Virus record (IMG/VR): IMGVR_UViG_3300035180_001778
Coordinates: 248,001 to 312,000 of that record
DNA: 64,000 nt
Direction: 5' to 3' (one strand)
Origin: a virus
A program made the translations under genes and the position numbers. Of this stretch, positions 1-6,933 are shown piece by piece. The stretch's first letter is position 1; each line of letters begins with the position of its first letter. The notes beneath the pieces were generated by a model that saw only the letters and a list, made by a program, of their open reading frames with translations, had not been told where the DNA came from and made no database searches.

Positions 1-82
1 CCGACCGCTCGCGCTTCAGGTAGAATGCGTTGACGATCTTTCGGCACAAAGCCATGTATTCCATGGCTAGCCATACACCAGC

Positions 83-168
83 GGAAGAAGGAGGAGTCGA
101 ACCCCGGGCAGGTTTCCCCACCCACTTCGCTTTCCAAGCGAGCCCCGCTCCGAGCAGGAACATCTTCC
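83..168 (-). tRNA. tRNA-Ser(GGA)
   Basis: Type II tRNA. The anticodon loop reads TTGGAAA (anticodon GGA), a long variable arm follows, and the T-arm is GGGGTTCGACTCC-like. The acceptor pairs except at the innermost position. It is the first member of the array seen in the window. Confidence 0.75.
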
Positions 169-243
169 AAGTCTGCAACTACTGAATCCGTAACTGAAAT
201 TCCCTACTGAGGCTCTTTCTATCCCCACTTTCAAGTGGGGGGT

Positions 244-504
244 ATGACCATGAAACGCAGCAAGTCTCAAGACCGTCTACGCCTTCGAGCGACTCTCCCC
301 CGAGAGCGCCAGGAGACCCTTCTTCCTTGCCCCGCGTGCGCTGGCAACAAGCTCCTCTTGAAAGAGACTCCCGACGGTCTCTACAAGATGAAGCCGTGCC
401 GTTGGTGCGACGGTACAGGAGCGGTTGATCGCATCATTCAGCGCATGTGGGCCCGCTGGACCAAGATGCTCGCGTACAACCGCAACAAGGGTCACTGCGG
501 CTAG
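244..504 (+). CDS. small DnaJ-type zinc-finger protein
   Basis: 86 residues. Two CxxCxG-type knuckles (CPACAG near residue 29, CRWCDGTG near residue 52) match half of a DnaJ cysteine-rich zinc-binding domain, a fold that contacts unfolded protein or nucleic acid in many small phage proteins. An ATG at 244 is preferred over the upstream GTG at 235 because a G-rich stretch precedes it; ATG at 250 is also possible. It is a lone plus-strand gene in a minus-strand region and its stop overlaps the stop of the convergent gene at 501. Confidence 0.55.
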   Translation: MTMKRSKSQDRLRLRATLPRERQETLLPCPACAGNKLLLKETPDGLYKMKPCRWCDGTGAVDRIIQRMWARWTKMLAYNRNKGHCG

Positions 505-920
505 TCGTCGTCAGCCAGGAGGTGCTCTTGCCAGGGACGACCCTCTACACGAGGAACATGCGGCCAGAGAAGAGCGAAGACACTCGGGCTGCACGTTGCC
601 TTGCCGATGTCCCCGGTTGTGGCTGCCAACAAGTTCTTCTTCACCACGGCATCCCCATCCGAGTACACCTCTTCGATGTAGTACGCATGGTACAGCATGA
701 CCTTGGGCAAGTTGACTCCAGGTCGCCTCCAGATTTGAAGACGACACAGATCGGGGTGTACACCCCAGTACACCCCCGAAAACATCTTGTTGAGCTTCTC
801 GACTGCCTCAACTCGAAGGGGGGAGTCATAGGGAGTCTGCTCTTCTGGTCTTGAAAGAATGCTCAGAAGCACCCCCGCGCGCTTCGCTTTCTCTGCGTAC
901 TGGACAGGATCTTCGGACAT
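501..920 (-). CDS. hypothetical protein with acidic C-terminal tail
   Basis: 139 residues from ATG at 920. No recognised domain. The protein ends RPWQEHLLADDD, one of the clearer cases of a tail shared by many proteins in this window. It is followed directly by the HNH gene on the same strand. Function unknown. Confidence 0.7.
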   Translation of the reverse strand: MSEDPVQYAEKAKRAGVLLSILSRPEEQTPYDSPLRVEAVEKLNKMFSGVYWGVHPDLCRLQIWRRPGVNLPKVMLYHAYYIEEVYSDGDAVVKKNLLAATTGDIGKATCSPSVFALLWPHVPRVEGRPWQEHLLADDD

Positions 921-964
921 GAAAAAGGGGTACACCGACCCGAGAGTCAGCGTACCCCTTTCAG

Positions 965-1525
965 TCAGCCCGAGGCCTGGTTCTGCTGGAACCCCACGAG
1001 GAAGGGTTCCCAGAGGTCCGACTTGACGTCATGCCGGATCTGGGGAGCCCCCAACGGCAGAGTCTTCGGAGCGTGCGGATGCGCGATGCCCTTCCACGTT
1101 GCCGGGGGCTTGAGCCTCATGCCCGCTTCTGCCGGCGTGCGACCAGCCTTGCGGCCGTTGCACGGGTAGCAGCTCGTCACGATGTTCTCCCACACCGTCT
1201 TCCCACCCTGGCGCCTCGGAACCACATGGTCGTAGTTCAGGTCCTTCCGCGACTTGGTGGTGCCGCAGTAGCAGCACATGAAGTTGTCGCGAGCGAAGAC
1301 GTTCTCCCGTGAGAACTTGACGCCCCGCTTGCGATACGGGACGACCTTCTTGAGCATGGCGACCGCGGGCATCTTGACGACCTGCCCATCACGCTCGCAG
1401 AGGACCTCGTCGTACTCTTCCAGGATTTGGATTTTGCCGTTGCAGAAGTCGACCATTGCGACCTGCCACGGCACGACTCTGTGTGGGGCCATCCACGAGT
1501 TCAAGATCAGCGTATGCGAGTTCAT
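965..1525 (-). CDS. HNH endonuclease (free-standing, homing type)
   Basis: 186 residues. The C-terminal half has the HNH core: CCYCG zinc knuckle, DHVVPRRQGG with the catalytic H, ENIVTSCYPCNGRK with the second knuckle. The N-terminal part contains basic residues that could bind DNA. The family nicks or cuts DNA and often sits next to phage tRNA genes, as here (a tRNA begins 56 bases upstream). The start at ATG 1525 was chosen because residues before it overlap the tRNA and tmRNA genes. Confidence 0.9.
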   Translation of the reverse strand: MNSHTLILNSWMAPHRVVPWQVAMVDFCNGKIQILEEYDEVLCERDGQVVKMPAVAMLKKVVPYRKRGVKFSRENVFARDNFMCCYCGTTKSRKDLNYDHVVPRRQGGKTVWENIVTSCYPCNGRKAGRTPAEAGMRLKPPATWKGIAHPHAPKTLPLGAPQIRHDVKSDLWEPFLVGFQQNQASG

Positions 1526-1580
1526 GGGACACCTTCGTGATGCGCCCCAACTTGGAGCGGCTACCGTTTCAATTGCATGG

Positions 1581-1654
1581 TGCCCGCCGGGGGATTCGAA
1601 CCCCCAACCTTCCGTTTTTGAGGCGGACGCCGCTGCCAGTTGGGCTAGACGGGC
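1581..1654 (-). tRNA. tRNA-Leu(CAA), short variable loop
   Basis: Anticodon loop CTCAAAA; acceptor, D, anticodon and T stems all pair; A73 followed by encoded CCA (1578-1580). The variable loop is only 5 nt, although bacterial leucine tRNAs are type II. A promoter ends 4 bases upstream of the 5' end. Confidence 0.85.
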
Positions 1655-1658
1655 ATAA

Positions 1659-1684
1659 TACAGGAAGGCCCTGGTTGCGATCAA
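1659..1684 (-). promoter_or_regulatory. TTGATC-N16-TGTA promoter for tRNA-Leu(CAA)
   Basis: Exact motif on the minus strand. The TGTA block ends 4 bases before the mature tRNA 5' nucleotide, so the RNA may start at or very near its mature end. Confidence 0.7.
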
Positions 1685-1708
1685 CCAAGGCCTTCCAATT
1701 CGAGAATT

Positions 1709-2060
1709 TGGAGCTGCCGGGAATCGAACCCGGGTCCGCAAAGCTTCCGTTCCGCTTTCGTTTACGTGCGTAGCCGCCATATCCCTGGCGGCTGGGTTCG
1801 CGGATTTGGCCGCGAACTATCTCGTCTGCTTGTCTCGAAGGGGTAGCCGCCGAGCACGCTTCCCCTTCCAGCCCTGTGGGTTGACACCGGAAATCCAGCT
1901 ACTAGGACGATCTTGCTGGCCGATGGTCACTACGCAGCCATCTGCATGGGGACGAGAGCGTTGTCGTTCGCAGGTATACGTCTCGATTGATTACGGCGGG
2001 TCGAGAGCCGCCTACACGCAAGCTGGAACTTCCAATCCACGTCGAAACCAAGTCAGCCCC
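1709..2060 (-). ncRNA. ssrA: transfer-messenger RNA (tmRNA)
   Basis: 352 nt. The 5' end GGGGCTGACT and 3' end CAGCTCCA form an alanine-type acceptor with a G3-U70 pair, and the T-arm CGGG-TTCGATT-CCCG sits next to it. The internal reading frame (positions 1971 down to 1930) encodes ANDNALVPMQMAA and then TAG TGA. tmRNA frees ribosomes stalled on broken mRNA and adds a degradation tag. The ANDN start matches the common bacterial tag, while the MAA end differs from the usual LAA. CCA is not encoded. tmRNAs are known in some tRNA-rich phages such as mycobacteriophage Bxz1 relatives. Confidence 0.92.
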
Positions 2061-2134
2061 GAGTTGTGCTACCGATGAATTGAATCACCTTCGCCCACTA
2101 CTTGGGTGGGTCAAGCGATGGTAGCTCGCTTTCG

Positions 2135-2219
2135 TGCCGTCGACAGGAGTCGAACCTGCCCTCCCTTTCGGGAACATGCACCTCAAGCATGCGCGTCTGC
2201 CAAGATCCGCCACGACGGC
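2135..2219 (-). tRNA. tRNA-Leu(GAG), type II
   Basis: 85 nt with a normal long variable arm; anticodon stem CATGC/GCATG encloses the loop with anticodon GAG; acceptor GCCGTCG pairs fully; A73. This is the only canonical-looking leucine tRNA in the array. Confidence 0.88.
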
Positions 2220-2240
2220 CTATCGTACCCAAACCGAGAG

Positions 2241-2323
2241 TGTGTCACCCCGGGATCGAACCGGGCTACCAACGAAGGTCCTGCTTATCAGGCAGGTGTG
2301 GTCAACCAGCTCCCTCGTGACAC
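2241..2323 (-). tRNA. tRNA-Ile(GAT)-like with long variable region
   Basis: Acceptor GTGTCAC pairs perfectly, A73, T-arm intact, anticodon stem CCTGC/GCAGG with loop CTGATAA (anticodon GAT). About 14 nt separate the anticodon stem from the T-arm, far more than a normal isoleucine tRNA. Identity follows the anticodon only. Confidence 0.65.
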
Positions 2324-2501
2324 ATGTGAGGAAAGAGAGAAGGAAAAAGGATGAAACAGAAGCAGGGCGTTTCCGGGCTTCACACCAATTCCGAGGTTCC
2401 TCGGGGTTAAGCGCTTAGAAGGAGGCAGCCACGCTGGGGTTTTACCGTTTGGGGGGTTAGTTCTCTTTCCTCAGCCCGGCTTTCACCGGGCCCGGGACCC
2501 G

Positions 2502-3011
2502 CTACTCGAAGAGCGCGGGGTCCAAGTTTTCGATTTCGATCGAAGTGGAGTTCGCCATTCCGATCACGGCCTGGAGGCCGCTGTGCTTCCTTCCAGCCTG
2601 GAGGGCCCGTCCCATCGCCGCCTTGGGCTCGATGGTGGCCACCATGTACTCCGTCCCATCCCCGATGGTGCGGGAATCGGGCATGTAGGAAGTGTCCTTC
2701 TCCTTGATGGCGGACTTCCACATCTTCTGGAGACGACCCATCCCACCAACCCGCTTGATGGCCTCAGCGAGGCTCATGGGCTTCCCGTCGACCGTGACGG
2801 GGACCGCCAGGTTGTACCGCATCTGGGCGGTCTGGAGGACCGCCAGAGCGTCCTCTGCGGTCGAGTACTCCTCGGCGAGGTTGGCGGGCGAGACCGGATC
2901 CTTCTCGGAGGGGTAGGCCTTCAGGGAACCCGAGAACTGCTTCTCGGGCAGCTCCCGGCGAAGCTCCCACATCTTGATCGCATCCCGAAGCTCGAATACA
3001 GTGACCTTCAT
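2502..3011 (-). CDS. hypothetical protein, helical
   Basis: 169 residues from ATG at 3011 (in-frame ATGs at 3017 and 3023 are alternatives). It starts MKVTVFELRDAIKMWELRRE and is rich in charged helices, like small phage proteins of unknown role. The GAGG ribosome site for the 3011 start lies in the 3' arm of a perfect 14-bp hairpin (3019-3054), so translation may depend on opening it. A zinc-ribbon frame overlaps upstream in another phase. Confidence 0.7.
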   Translation of the reverse strand: MKVTVFELRDAIKMWELRRELPEKQFSGSLKAYPSEKDPVSPANLAEEYSTAEDALAVLQTAQMRYNLAVPVTVDGKPMSLAEAIKRVGGMGRLQKMWKSAIKEKDTSYMPDSRTIGDGTEYMVATIEPKAAMGRALQAGRKHSGLQAVIGMANSTSIEIENLDPALFE

Positions 3012-3018
3012 TACCATC

Positions 3019-3054
3019 CTCATCTTCTCGAAGATTTCGTCGAGAAGATGAGGC
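3019..3054 (-). repeat. perfect 14-bp inverted repeat over a start region
   Basis: The arms CCTCATCTTCTCGA and TCGAGAAGATGAGG are exact complements with an 8-nt loop. The 3' arm contains the GAGG before the ATG cluster at 3023/3017/3011. It could act as a translational switch; this is inference. Confidence 0.75.
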
Positions 3055-3216
3055 CAGCTCTCCAGTCTCCCACTCGGTCCCACAGTGATTGCAGGTAGGA
3101 ATGGGAAGATCGTCAGGAACCGGGTAGACCCCTCGACGATACCCGGCTGTGCGACCGGGCCCTGTTGTAGGGGTGACGACCCCAACGCCGCATTCGGCAC
3201 ACTTGAAACTCAACAT
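3054..3216 (-). CDS. zinc-ribbon coding segment, frame unclear at its end
   Basis: The first 55 or so residues form a zinc ribbon: CAECG near residue 6 and CNHCG near residue 42. The frame stays open beyond but becomes arginine-rich where it overlaps the next gene in a different phase, so the true end is probably near the 3019-3054 hairpin or the gene is joined to the next by a frameshift. The end given is where ribbon-like sequence stops. Confidence 0.5.
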
Positions 3217-3218
3217 GG

Positions 3219-3290
3219 TGCGGGGTAGGGGAATCGGACCCCTCTGATCTAGCTTGTCGAGCTAGTGCTCTCCCAGAGAACGAACCCCGC
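3219..3290 (-). tRNA. tRNA-Val(GAC)
   Basis: Acceptor GCGGGGT pairs, T-arm intact, anticodon stem CTAGC/GCTAG encloses anticodon GAC. Position 33 is C rather than the near-universal U. CCA is encoded at 3216-3218. Confidence 0.8.
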
Positions 3291-3294
3291 ATGG

Positions 3295-3366
3295 TGAGGC
3301 GATTGGGAGTTGAACCCAAGACAGGTTCCTTATCAGAGAACCCAGGTGACCGTACCGTCCCGCCTC
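3295..3366 (-). tRNA. tRNA-Ile(GAT)
   Basis: Anticodon GAT, short variable loop, acceptor GAGGCGG pairs, CCA encoded. The last anticodon-stem pair is C-A. A degenerate copy of the promoter motif (TTGAGG-N16-TGTA) lies at 3376-3401. Confidence 0.85.
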
Positions 3367-3412
3367 ATGTTTCTCTTACACCAACTTGGGGGTGAACCTC
3401 AAGTTTTCTTCG

Positions 3413-3491
3413 TAGTCCGAGGAGGAATTGAACCCCTACACAGCCACCTATAATGAGGCCGACGCCGACCGTACGTCTTAGGGCTCGGCCC
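3413..3491 (-). tRNA. tRNA-Ile(TAT), imperfect
   Basis: Loop ATTATAG gives anticodon TAT. The acceptor, anticodon stem and T-stem each contain one mismatch and the D-region is long, so it may be a decaying gene. Confidence 0.5.
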
Positions 3492-3500
3492 AGAAATGCG

Positions 3501-3598
3501 TCTCCGGACCCTTGTCGGTGCCGAAGTCGACTTCCCCTGTGGTCGCCTCCAGGTGTTACCTGGCTTCCGCTCAAGGGCTGCAAAGGATCTCACCGGAG
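3501..3598 (-). ncRNA. candidate structured RNA closed by CTCCGG/CCGGAG
   Basis: 98 nt lying between tRNAs but without a T-arm. Ends pair (6 bp), then an asymmetric internal loop, then CCTTTG/CAAGG, with inner hairpins CCAGGT-AAC-ACCTGG and GAAG-TCGA-CTTC. A two-helix stem with an internal loop is the general layout of Ro-binding Y RNAs, but no Y-specific sequence is visible. Confidence 0.35.
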
Positions 3599-3625
3599 TG
3601 ACCCGGGCTCAATCCAGTGCATTGG

Positions 3626-3697
3626 TACCACGAACGGGAGTCGAACCCGTACCTCTTGCATCTCAGGCAAGTGCCTCTGCCGTTGGGCTACCGTGGC
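3626..3697 (-). tRNA. tRNA-Leu(GAG), short variable loop
   Basis: Perfect anticodon stem CTTGC/GCAAG, loop CTGAGAT (anticodon GAG), variable loop 4 nt, CCA encoded at 3623-3625. It is a second leucine GAG tRNA but of type I shape. Confidence 0.85.
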
Positions 3698-3787
3698 ATT
3701 GTATCCGGACCCCATGCAACTGGGGCAACTCACAGGAGGTTGCACTCCAATGAGTCGAGAGTCCCGGATGGCCTCTCGTTTTTCTGG

Positions 3788-3862
3788 TGCTGACGAAGGG
3801 AGTCGAACCCTCACATTGTCTTCCTTCTGAGGGAAGCGCCTCGCCATTTGGGCTACGTCAGC
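3788..3862 (-). tRNA. tRNA-Leu(CAG), short variable loop
   Basis: Acceptor GCTGACG pairs fully; anticodon stem CTTCC/GGAAG with loop CTCAGAA (anticodon CAG); variable loop 7 nt; CCA encoded. Confidence 0.88.
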
Positions 3863-4023
3863 GTATTCTCGATCTCTTTCAACTTCATCAAGACCTTGTG
3901 CTTCAAGTTCTGGAGTTCGACCCTCAGAGCGTAGGCCTGAAGCATTTGAGGTCCCTGGAGCTTGTTGATACGCTTCCAGAACTTTTTGGACTTCGGTCCG
4001 CTGTATCGTCTTTTCATCTTGAG

Positions 4024-4097
4024 TGACCACGAAGGGAGTCGAACCCTCAACATTTCGCTTCTAAGGCGAACGCCTCTGCCAGTTGGGCTACGTGGCC
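4024..4097 (-). tRNA. tRNA-Leu(TAG), short variable loop
   Basis: Anticodon stem TTCGC/GCGAA, loop CTTAGAA (anticodon TAG, reads CUA), variable loop 5 nt, A73. Confidence 0.87.
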
Positions 4098-4101
4098 ATG
4101 G

Positions 4102-4175
4102 TACGGGACTAGGGGATCGGACCCTACATTTTCTGCCTTGTGAGAGCAGCGCGTTCACCAGCTCGCTCGTCCCGC
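4102..4175 (-). tRNA. tRNA-Val(CAC)
   Basis: Anticodon CAC; acceptor GCGGGAC pairs with a terminal G-U; CCA encoded at 4099-4101; last anticodon-stem pair is C-A. Confidence 0.82.
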
Positions 4176-4196
4176 GTTACTTGAATCTCGAACCCA

Positions 4197-4312
4197 GAAG
4201 AAGACCTCCGCTGCACAATAAATCCCACCCGCCTTGCTTGACGACCAGGTAGCCCCGAGAGAAGGGCATCTCTCGGCATTGCGTCCCTCAAGGGAGGCCT
4301 TCTTCTACGTTC
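4197..4312 (-). ncRNA. candidate structured RNA with long terminal stem
   Basis: Ends pair as AGAAGAAG/CTTCTTCT, one mismatch, then CCTCC/GGAGG, enclosing a hairpin CCGAGAG/CTCTCGG. No open reading frame fits. A T-arm-like GGGTTCGAGATTC follows just outside at 4185-4197. Function unknown; a Ro-bound RNA is one possibility. Confidence 0.4.
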
Positions 4313-4316
4313 GAGG

Positions 4317-4388
4317 TGACCTCGGAGGGACTCGAACCCTCACACAACCCGCTTTAAGGGGGTCCCTTTGCCTTTTTGGTACGAGGCC
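4317..4388 (-). tRNA. tRNA-Leu(TAA), short variable loop
   Basis: Loop CTTAAAG (anticodon TAA), acceptor GGCCTCG pairs, T-arm intact, variable loop 5 nt. The closing anticodon-stem pair is G-G. Confidence 0.8.
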
Positions 4389-4402
4389 GAAACACTGAAT
4401 AG

Positions 4403-4476
4403 AACCCCGGGTGGGACTTGAACCCACAACAGCCAGCTTCAAAGGATGGCGTCCCTGCCAGTAGGACCCCCGGGGC
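4403..4476 (-). tRNA. tRNA-Gln(TTG)
   Basis: Loop CTTTGAA (anticodon TTG), acceptor GCCCCGG pairs, T-arm intact; the discriminator appears to be U. Confidence 0.8.
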
Positions 4477-4532
4477 AAAGTACCTCTGCTCAGCGTGCTC
4501 ATTCTCCATGAGCATCTCCGAACGAAAGGTGG

Positions 4533-4625
4533 TCGCAGTGAAGGGAGTCGAACCCGACTGATACTGCTTGGGAAGCAGTCGCCTCACCACGTCGGCCTCA
4601 TCCGCATAGAGGCGGATTCACTGCG
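4533..4625 (-). tRNA. tRNA-Gly(CCC) with an extra hairpin inserted before the D-arm
   Basis: 93 nt. Acceptor CGCAGTG pairs perfectly, anticodon arm ACTGC-TTCCCAA-GCAGT, CCA encoded. Between the acceptor and D-arm is an 18-nt insert folding as ATCCGC/GCGGAT; removing it leaves a normal 75-nt tRNA. Confidence 0.75.
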
Positions 4626-4709
4626 CGATACCCCCGGCCGAGGATACAGTTCAGTTTTGTGTGAAAGGAATGCACCCAACCTTGCACACTAGCCCCTTGT
4701 CAGAGGCGG

Positions 4710-4777
4710 AGCGGATAGGGGGAATCGAACCCCCTGCTCATGCTTGGCAAGCACGAACCCAACCATTGGGTACCCGC
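4710..4777 (-). tRNA. tRNA-Gly(GCC), compact
   Basis: 68 nt; acceptor GCGGGTA pairs; anticodon GCC; T-stem of five G-C pairs; very small D-arm (CCC/GGG). Confidence 0.8.
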
Positions 4778-4868
4778 ATTGAGCGGTATATCAGGACACC
4801 TGTACCGCGTCGGTGCTATTGTTCCGGCACCCAGAGCAATTATGGGCTTGGTGCTTCACCGGACCTGG

Positions 4869-4940
4869 AGCGGGTAGCGGGAATCGAACCCGAATAGACA
4901 GCTTGGAAGGCTGTTGTCAGACCTCCTGACGACTACCCGC
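4869..4940 (-). tRNA. tRNA-Gly(TCC)
   Basis: Acceptor GCGGGTA perfect; anticodon stem ACAGC/GCTGT with anticodon TCC. The 3' end of the neighbouring HNH gene overlaps its 5' half by 24 bases. Confidence 0.88.
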
Positions 4941-5351
4941 AGACTTCATGCGCCGATGTGTTCGTTCGGCATGACAGTTCGAACAGACCAACTCACACTT
5001 AGCGAGTTCAGCTAAAACTCGCTCAACCGAATAACCAGCCCGGTCGATCCGAGCTATGGAAACCATCTTCAGCGTTCCTGGAAGATGGTCGTGTTGCAAG
5101 ACATAGTAAGGCCAAGGTTTTTGGCAATCTGCACACGTCTGGCCCGTCTTCAACTCTTGAATCATCTGGCGGAGCCGTTTTTGATGGTTCCGCGCCTGCG
5201 TGACGTACTTTCCCTTGTTCTTCTGGTAGTGTTCCTGATGGTACGTCTTTGCGCAGTCTTTGCAGCGATCCCTATACCCGTCACCATGACCGACCCTCTT
5301 GTGAAAGTCAACAACCGGCTTTGTTTGTTCACAGACACCGCACCGCTTCAT
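4917..5351 (-). CDS. HNH endonuclease with N-terminal zinc knuckles
   Basis: 144 residues from ATG 5351 (MKRCGVCEQTKP). Two CxxC knuckles at residues 4-7 and about 30-33, a coiled basic linker, then CADCQ, the HNH core LQHDHLPG and a final CSNCH pair. This layout is common in homing-type nucleases encoded beside phage tRNAs. Its last eight codons lie inside tRNA-Gly(TCC), so the two genes share sequence. Confidence 0.85.
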   Translation of the reverse strand: MKRCGVCEQTKPVVDFHKRVGHGDGYRDRCKDCAKTYHQEHYQKNKGKYVTQARNHQKRLRQMIQELKTGQTCADCQKPWPYYVLQHDHLPGTLKMVSIARIDRAGYSVERVLAELAKCELVCSNCHAERTHRRMKSAGSRQEV

Positions 5352-5555
5352 ATAAAAGCGGACGTATAAGGATTCCAACACAAACGCGGCTTGGAAGATT
5401 TCGAGGGCGGGCAGGTTGCAAACTGCTTCACCCTCTGAGCACCCACTTACGCCTGTCATTTGCGTTCGCCGTAAGACAGGAGACAGGAGACGTGTCGGAG
5501 CTTGCCATGGCACTCCGCACAGAGCTTTCACCCTGTGGGGATCTTGCGACCCCAG

Positions 5556-5629
5556 AGCTGGTTACGGGAGTTGAACCCGTCTCATTCCTCCATACCAGGG
5601 AGGCGTCTTCCCACGAGGACTAAACCAGC
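5556..5629 (-). tRNA. tRNA-Thr(GGT)
   Basis: Acceptor GCTGGTT perfect; anticodon stem CCTCC/GGAGG, anticodon GGT; T-arm intact. Confidence 0.88.
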
Positions 5630-5743
5630 AAATTCGAGACGACAGACGAAGCCTTCACCTTTCAGTGACTACTCCAGGGTATAGACCACCTATCCCCATT
5701 TCCACGTATGGTCAAACGTGTAGCCTGCAACCTCTATTTTTGA

Positions 5744-5846
5744 AACTCGTCTCAGGACTCGACCCCTGAATCGGGCACGTCGGTTACGGGGTTCCCCCAT
5801 CCCTTTCGGGATCCTAAGCACTGCTCTACCCTTGAGCTAGACGAAT
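5744..5846 (-). tRNA. tRNA-like gene, anticodon unresolved, with about 30 extra nt
   Basis: The acceptor pairs (ATTCGTC with GACGAGT) and the D-arm GCTC/GAGC is perfect, but the segment between D-arm and T-arm is 54 nt and contains an ATCCC-GAAA-GGGAT hairpin. The T-loop is 8 nt. It may be a decayed or intron-bearing tRNA. Confidence 0.4.
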
Positions 5847-5851
5847 CTCGG

Positions 5852-5922
5852 TGGACCAGAAGGGAATCGAACCCTCATATACCGCTTGCAAGGCGGGCGC
5901 TCTTCCGTTGAGCTACAAGCCC
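5852..5922 (-). tRNA. tRNA-Ala(TGC)
   Basis: Anticodon TGC; acceptor GGGCTTG pairs with a G3-U70 pair, the alanine identity element; T-arm intact. Confidence 0.85.
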
Positions 5923-5933
5923 ATTTTTCGTAG

Positions 5934-6004
5934 TGGAGCCGAAGGGAATCGAACCCTCGTTTCAAGAATGCCATTCTTGCGTCCTCCCGCTGGACGACAG
6001 CCCC
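5934..6004 (-). tRNA. tRNA-Ala(GGC)
   Basis: Acceptor GGGGCTG with G3-U70; anticodon stem CAAGA/TCTTG, anticodon GGC. A TTGATC-N16-TGTA promoter sits 52 bases upstream. Confidence 0.87.
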
Positions 6005-6054
6005 GTTTTCGTACCTTGTCAGAGACCGAGCCAGATTTCTCCGGCTCCCCTACC

Positions 6055-6548
6055 TTACACCAAGTCTCGGTCCTCGATCAACCGAATCGCTCTTTGTTGG
6101 AGAGAAAAGAGCAGAGCTGCTCGTTGCTGCTCCAAGGGGATGGGCCCCTTCTTCCTCGCCGAGAGGACCCCGAGGAGGCTGGAACGCTGCCATTCCAGCG
6201 TGTTCCTCAGAGCCTCCTCATCCCGCTGAAGCTCGATGCTGAGACCGTCGACCGCCGAGAGGACCTCCGCAAGGAAGCCATCCTTCTCGAAGGATACCGG
6301 GTCGATCCACTTGCGAGGACCGAACGGTATACAGCCCCGAGCTTGAAGGTACTGGTCGGAATCCCTGTCCCCTGTATTCGGAGGGCATACACATCGTACT
6401 CGACCCGGTCTTCCAGAGTGAGGGAAGACCTCTGAGGATCGAGCCAGCGAGGACCCCATGACTTCCACCCCCTTGCCAGGAGGTAGGCTCGCTCCCCCTC
6501 AGACAGGGGGCGAGGTTTCACCCGAGGAGAACTTGAGCTGTGAGCCAT
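6055..6548 (-). pseudogene. two-repeat hypothetical protein with an apparent frameshift
   Basis: Two overlapping frames join into one protein of about 160 residues. The first frame carries YLLARGW...GPRWLDP and the second YLQARGC...GPRKWIDP, clearly two copies of one repeat, which shows they belong together. The shift falls at a GGGG run near 6365; one more G restores the frame. It is either a sequencing undercall or a real mutation. Function unknown. Confidence 0.6.
6056..6081 (-). promoter_or_regulatory. TTGATC-N16-TGTA promoter toward tRNA-Ala genes
   Basis: Exact motif at the 3' end of the frameshifted gene, pointing at tRNA-Ala(GGC) and tRNA-Ala(TGC). Confidence 0.65.
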
Positions 6549-6570
6549 GTTTCATCGTACACCAAAAGAG

Positions 6571-6644
6571 CGGACCCGGGGGGACTCGAACCCCCAACTA
6601 ACCGATTAAGAGTCGGCTACTGCTACCAGTTGAGTTACAGGTCC
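6571..6644 (-). tRNA. tRNA-Lys(CTT)
   Basis: Loop CTCTTAA (anticodon CTT), acceptor GGACCTG pairs, T-stem all G-C. Confidence 0.85.
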
Positions 6645-6777
6645 AAAAATCACGACTGTCTGCCCAGACAGAACGAATGCCTCGCCGATTCGAACGGCTT
6701 GTTCCACCATTCTGGGAGGGATTTGAACCCCAGATCGGGAGCTACCCGAAGACCTACTCAGACATCCTCAGTCGTGG
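6645..6777. other. gap with tRNA fragments
   Basis: Two T-arm-like pieces (GCCG-attcgaa-CGGC near 6682-6700 and ggATTTGAAcc near 6718-6730) occur without acceptor partners. They look like remains of tRNAs. Confidence 0.3.
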
Positions 6778-6855
6778 TGTATGATTCGGGAATCGAACCC
6801 GGTGTTTTTCGCGCCTGTACGGCTGCGTCGCGTTGTCCCTACGCGCAACATCACC
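6778..6855 (-). tRNA. degenerate tRNA-like sequence
   Basis: A good T-arm and an encoded CCA (6775-6777) are present, but the acceptor pairs only with a bulge and no anticodon loop has U33. Probably a pseudo-tRNA. Confidence 0.3.
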
Positions 6856-6861
6856 CATGGG

Positions 6862-6933
6862 TGGACCCGAGGGGAATCGAACCCCTACAGCCGCAGTGCG
6901 AGTGCAGCGTGCTCCCATTATCACTACGGGCCC
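6862..6933 (-). tRNA. tRNA-Ala(CGC)
   Basis: Acceptor GGGCCCG pairs with CGGGTCC including G3-U70; loop CTCGCAC gives anticodon CGC. Confidence 0.8.

Noticed and set aside
3376-3401. Extra promoter TTGAGG-N16-TGTA before tRNA-Ile(GAT)
   Set aside because: Spacing fits but two bases of the TTGATC box differ; only noted under the tRNA.
3413-3491. Ochre suppressor tRNA reading UAA
   Set aside because: The loop that would give UUA has A instead of U at position 33; the Ile(UAU) register fits better.
6778-6855. A normal Tyr or Cys tRNA
   Set aside because: No register gives U33 with a paired anticodon stem; listed as degenerate.
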